Below, one piece after another: positions 4,188 to 5,418 of a stretch of DNA of 5,418 nt (the first letter of the stretch is position 1; every line of letters begins with the position of its first letter). The stretch lies in NCBI GenBank assembly GCA_031268115.1, contig JAIRXV010000271.1, positions 1 to 5,418 on the forward strand, written 5' to 3'. Made by a program: the position numbers and the translations under genes. The notes beneath the pieces were generated by a model. It ran no database searches. It saw only the letters and a list, made by a program, of their open reading frames with translations, and was not told the origin of the DNA. The DNA comes from Bifidobacteriaceae bacterium (GTDB taxonomy: Bacteria; Actinomycetota; Actinomycetes; Actinomycetales; WQXJ01).

Positions 4188-5418
4188 TGGACCGGCCTCT
4201 CCGGCGCCGCAGCGACAGCCCGCCGCCTGCCGCCAACCCCAACAGGCTGCCCACGGCCGCGAGCCAGACCGCGTCAGACGGCCCAGCCAGTCCCAGGGCC
4301 CCGATGGCGCCGCCTCGGAAAACCTGGTGCGCCCAGTCATCAAATCCCTCTAGGTCGCCCAATATGACGCTTTGGTTATCGTCAAGATCGCCGTTCAGGT
4401 TCACCGAAACGGAGGTCGGAGAAACCGTGCCATCGCAGTTCCAGTCGATCGCAAGGGGTGCCAATACAGGAGCGAGTCCATTTTGTACTCTGCTTACACT
4501 CCCATTCGGGCAACGATAGATCGTTCCGAGCCCGCCTGTCGCCGCATTCCCCCCAAGCCCCGTGGACTCGGAGAGGGCGCTCTCACTGAGGGTGGCCAAC
4601 CTGTTGCGGGAGAAGTCAGTCCCGTCGCCCGGCCACAGCCCATCGATCTGGAAGGAATAACTCATTATGCTCAAGTAGTTGGGCTTTAGGTTAACGTGAT
4701 CGCCACCGCCGTGTCCCAAGCCCAGCGTATGGCCCAACTCGTGCATGAGCGTACGCGCGACCACTCCGTCGCGGGAGGCGTTGTTCCCCAGGACGAAGTA
4801 CTGGCCGCCCAGGTCGAATGCTGGCTCGTTAGAGTCCCTTACGGCCGACCCCCGCGCCCAGGCTATGCCGCCGCTGTTCACTCGCGGGACGGCCGCGGCA
4901 ACGGCATGGCGGAACACCGCACGGCGTGCGGGATCGAATGAAGCGCCGCTGTCGGCGAGATACGCACTCTGAAAGCCACTCCAATCGGACTCGCCATTGA
5001 CCACGGGCACAACGTCTCGCATGGAGTATGCGACCGAGCCGCCACGTGATAGACCACCCCATGTACGACCGGTCGGAAAGTCCATGACAGACGACGGGCC
5101 GGCATCAATGTGGAGGTTGATCCTGCACCCACCTGGGAGGGATACGCACTCCTGGTCGGGACTGCCCCGGTAGTTCCAGAAAGCCTCTTGGACCATGCGC
5201 AGCGCTTGAGCGGTTGGCCTCAGACTGATAGCGGAGGTCCAGATATGATCGATAAACTCTCCGGGTCGCTCCATCCAATCGACTTCTAAGAACAAGTCGC
5301 GGGTGCCTGGGTCCGCACCCATATCGGCCAGCATCACGTCGCCGGTGCCGCCTTCGCAGTCCCCGTCGAAGTCGGCATCATAGCAACTGACCTCCCACGA
5401 ATCGGGCAATCCGTCGCC
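4180..5418 (-). CDS. Metzincin-type zinc metalloprotease with C-terminal membrane anchor, N-terminus cut by the right window edge
   Basis: A secreted or surface zinc endopeptidase; 412 residues are visible (numbered from the window edge) and the start lies outside. Residues 2-9 are DGLPDSWE, followed by an Asp-rich stretch (14-27) like calcium-binding thrombospondin type-3 or EF-like loops. Then come RDLFLEVDWM (40-49) and LHIDAG (102-107), as in a bacterial family of metzincin-like proteases. The active site is HELGHTLGLGH at 226-236 (bases 4711-4743): His226, His230 and His236 bind zinc and Glu227 is the catalytic base. The Met-turn SIMSY follows at 250-254, after KPNYL. IDWNCDG (324-330) and FDDWAHQVFRGG (359-370) end the enzyme part. 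Six Cys may form disulfides. AGP at 378-380, a membrane span at ~383-403 and RRRRGR at 404-409 form a tail shared with the next gene. The stop TAG (4180-4182) lies inside that gene's start region. A TTG at 5409 is not the start: it encodes Leu in the DGLPDSWE motif and the frame is open to the edge. The substrate is unknown. Confidence 0.92.
   Translation of the reverse strand, partial: GDGLPDSWEVSCYDADFDGDCEGGTGDVMLADMGADPGTRDLFLEVDWMERPGEFIDHIWTSAISLRPTAQALRMVQEAFWNYRGSPDQECVSLPGGCRINLHIDAGPSSVMDFPTGRTWGGLSRGGSVAYSMRDVVPVVNGESDWSGFQSAYLADSGASFDPARRAVFRHAVAAAVPRVNSGGIAWARGSAVRDSNEPAFDLGGQYFVLGNNASRDGVVARTLMHELGHTLGLGHGGGDHVNLKPNYLSIMSYSFQIDGLWPGDGTDFSRNRLATLSESALSESTGLGGNAATGGLGTIYRCPNGSVSRVQNGLAPVLAPLAIDWNCDGTVSPTSVSVNLNGDLDDNQSVILGDLEGFDDWAHQVFRGGAIGALGLAGPSDAVWLAAVGSLLGLAAGGGLSLRRRRGRSND
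4190..4287 (-). repeat. Duplicated anchor-coding segment, copy B
   Basis: The partner of 3337-3434. It encodes the tail AGPSDAVW, a membrane span, and SLRRRRGRS of the metalloprotease. The matching part stops abruptly at the AGP motif: upstream of it the two genes show no visible similarity, which marks the edge of the module. Confidence 0.85.
4196..4202 (-). promoter_or_regulatory. Ribosome binding site GGAGAGG inside the protease gene
   Basis: GGAGAGG on the minus strand lies 8 bases before the ATG at 4187 and within the arginine-cluster codons of the metalloprotease. With the 8-base stop/start overlap (ATGACTAG), it indicates coupled translation of the two anchored proteins and supports this start. 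Confidence 0.7.

Noticed and set aside
3337..4287. LPXTG sortase signals in the two anchored proteins
   Set aside because: No LPXTG or close variant precedes either membrane span; AGP is the only shared motif there.
4188..4343. In-frame upstream extension of the acidic protein gene to 4343
   Set aside because: It runs inside the metalloprotease tail in another frame, reads as Trp/Arg/Cys-rich nonsense and precedes the signal peptide. The start at 4187 has its own ribosome site.
5407..5409. TTG at 5409 as the start of the metalloprotease
   Set aside because: It is the Leu codon in the conserved DGLPDSWE motif, and the frame continues to the window edge, so the true start is outside.

Overview
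This is a GC-rich window (sampled lines run from about 52 to 67% GC) that looks like a high-GC Gram-positive chromosome, most likely an actinobacterium. The reasons are a GTG-started transketolase with actinobacterial-type sequence, strong GGAGG-type ribosome binding sites, signal peptides typical of Gram-positive secreted proteins, and a lysine-rich Ig-like surface domain. All four genes supported here are on the minus strand, so the window reads right to left. The first gene (right edge) and the last (left edge) are cut by the window.

Right part (5418 to 3327): a metzincin-type zinc metalloprotease, N-terminus missing, ends in a transmembrane segment plus an arginine cluster. Its stop overlaps the start of a second gene by 8 bases. 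That second gene encodes a small, strongly acidic secreted protein of unknown function. It ends in nearly the same C-terminal anchor; about 98 bp of DNA are shared at roughly 82% identity by hand alignment. The pair looks like a translationally coupled operon for two proteins held on the outer face of the membrane.

Middle (3326 to 1700): a 220-bp gap holds two inverted repeats and a perfect AGGAGG site. It leads into a separately started secreted protein of 468 residues. This has a signal peptide, an unrecognised beta/Trp-rich domain, a Gly/Pro hinge made of near-identical 39-42 bp DNA repeats, and an extremely lysine-rich Ig-like C-terminal domain without a membrane anchor.

Left part (1603 to 1): transketolase of the pentose phosphate pathway. 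The first 534 residues are visible with all recognisable thiamine diphosphate and substrate motifs, and the C-terminal domain runs off the left edge.

The transketolase is ordinary metabolism. The other three genes form a lineage-specific surface cluster: an anchored protease, an anchored acidic partner and a secreted basic Ig-like protein. That cluster is the part most worth attention. No RNA gene, CRISPR array, insertion sequence or phage gene was seen.
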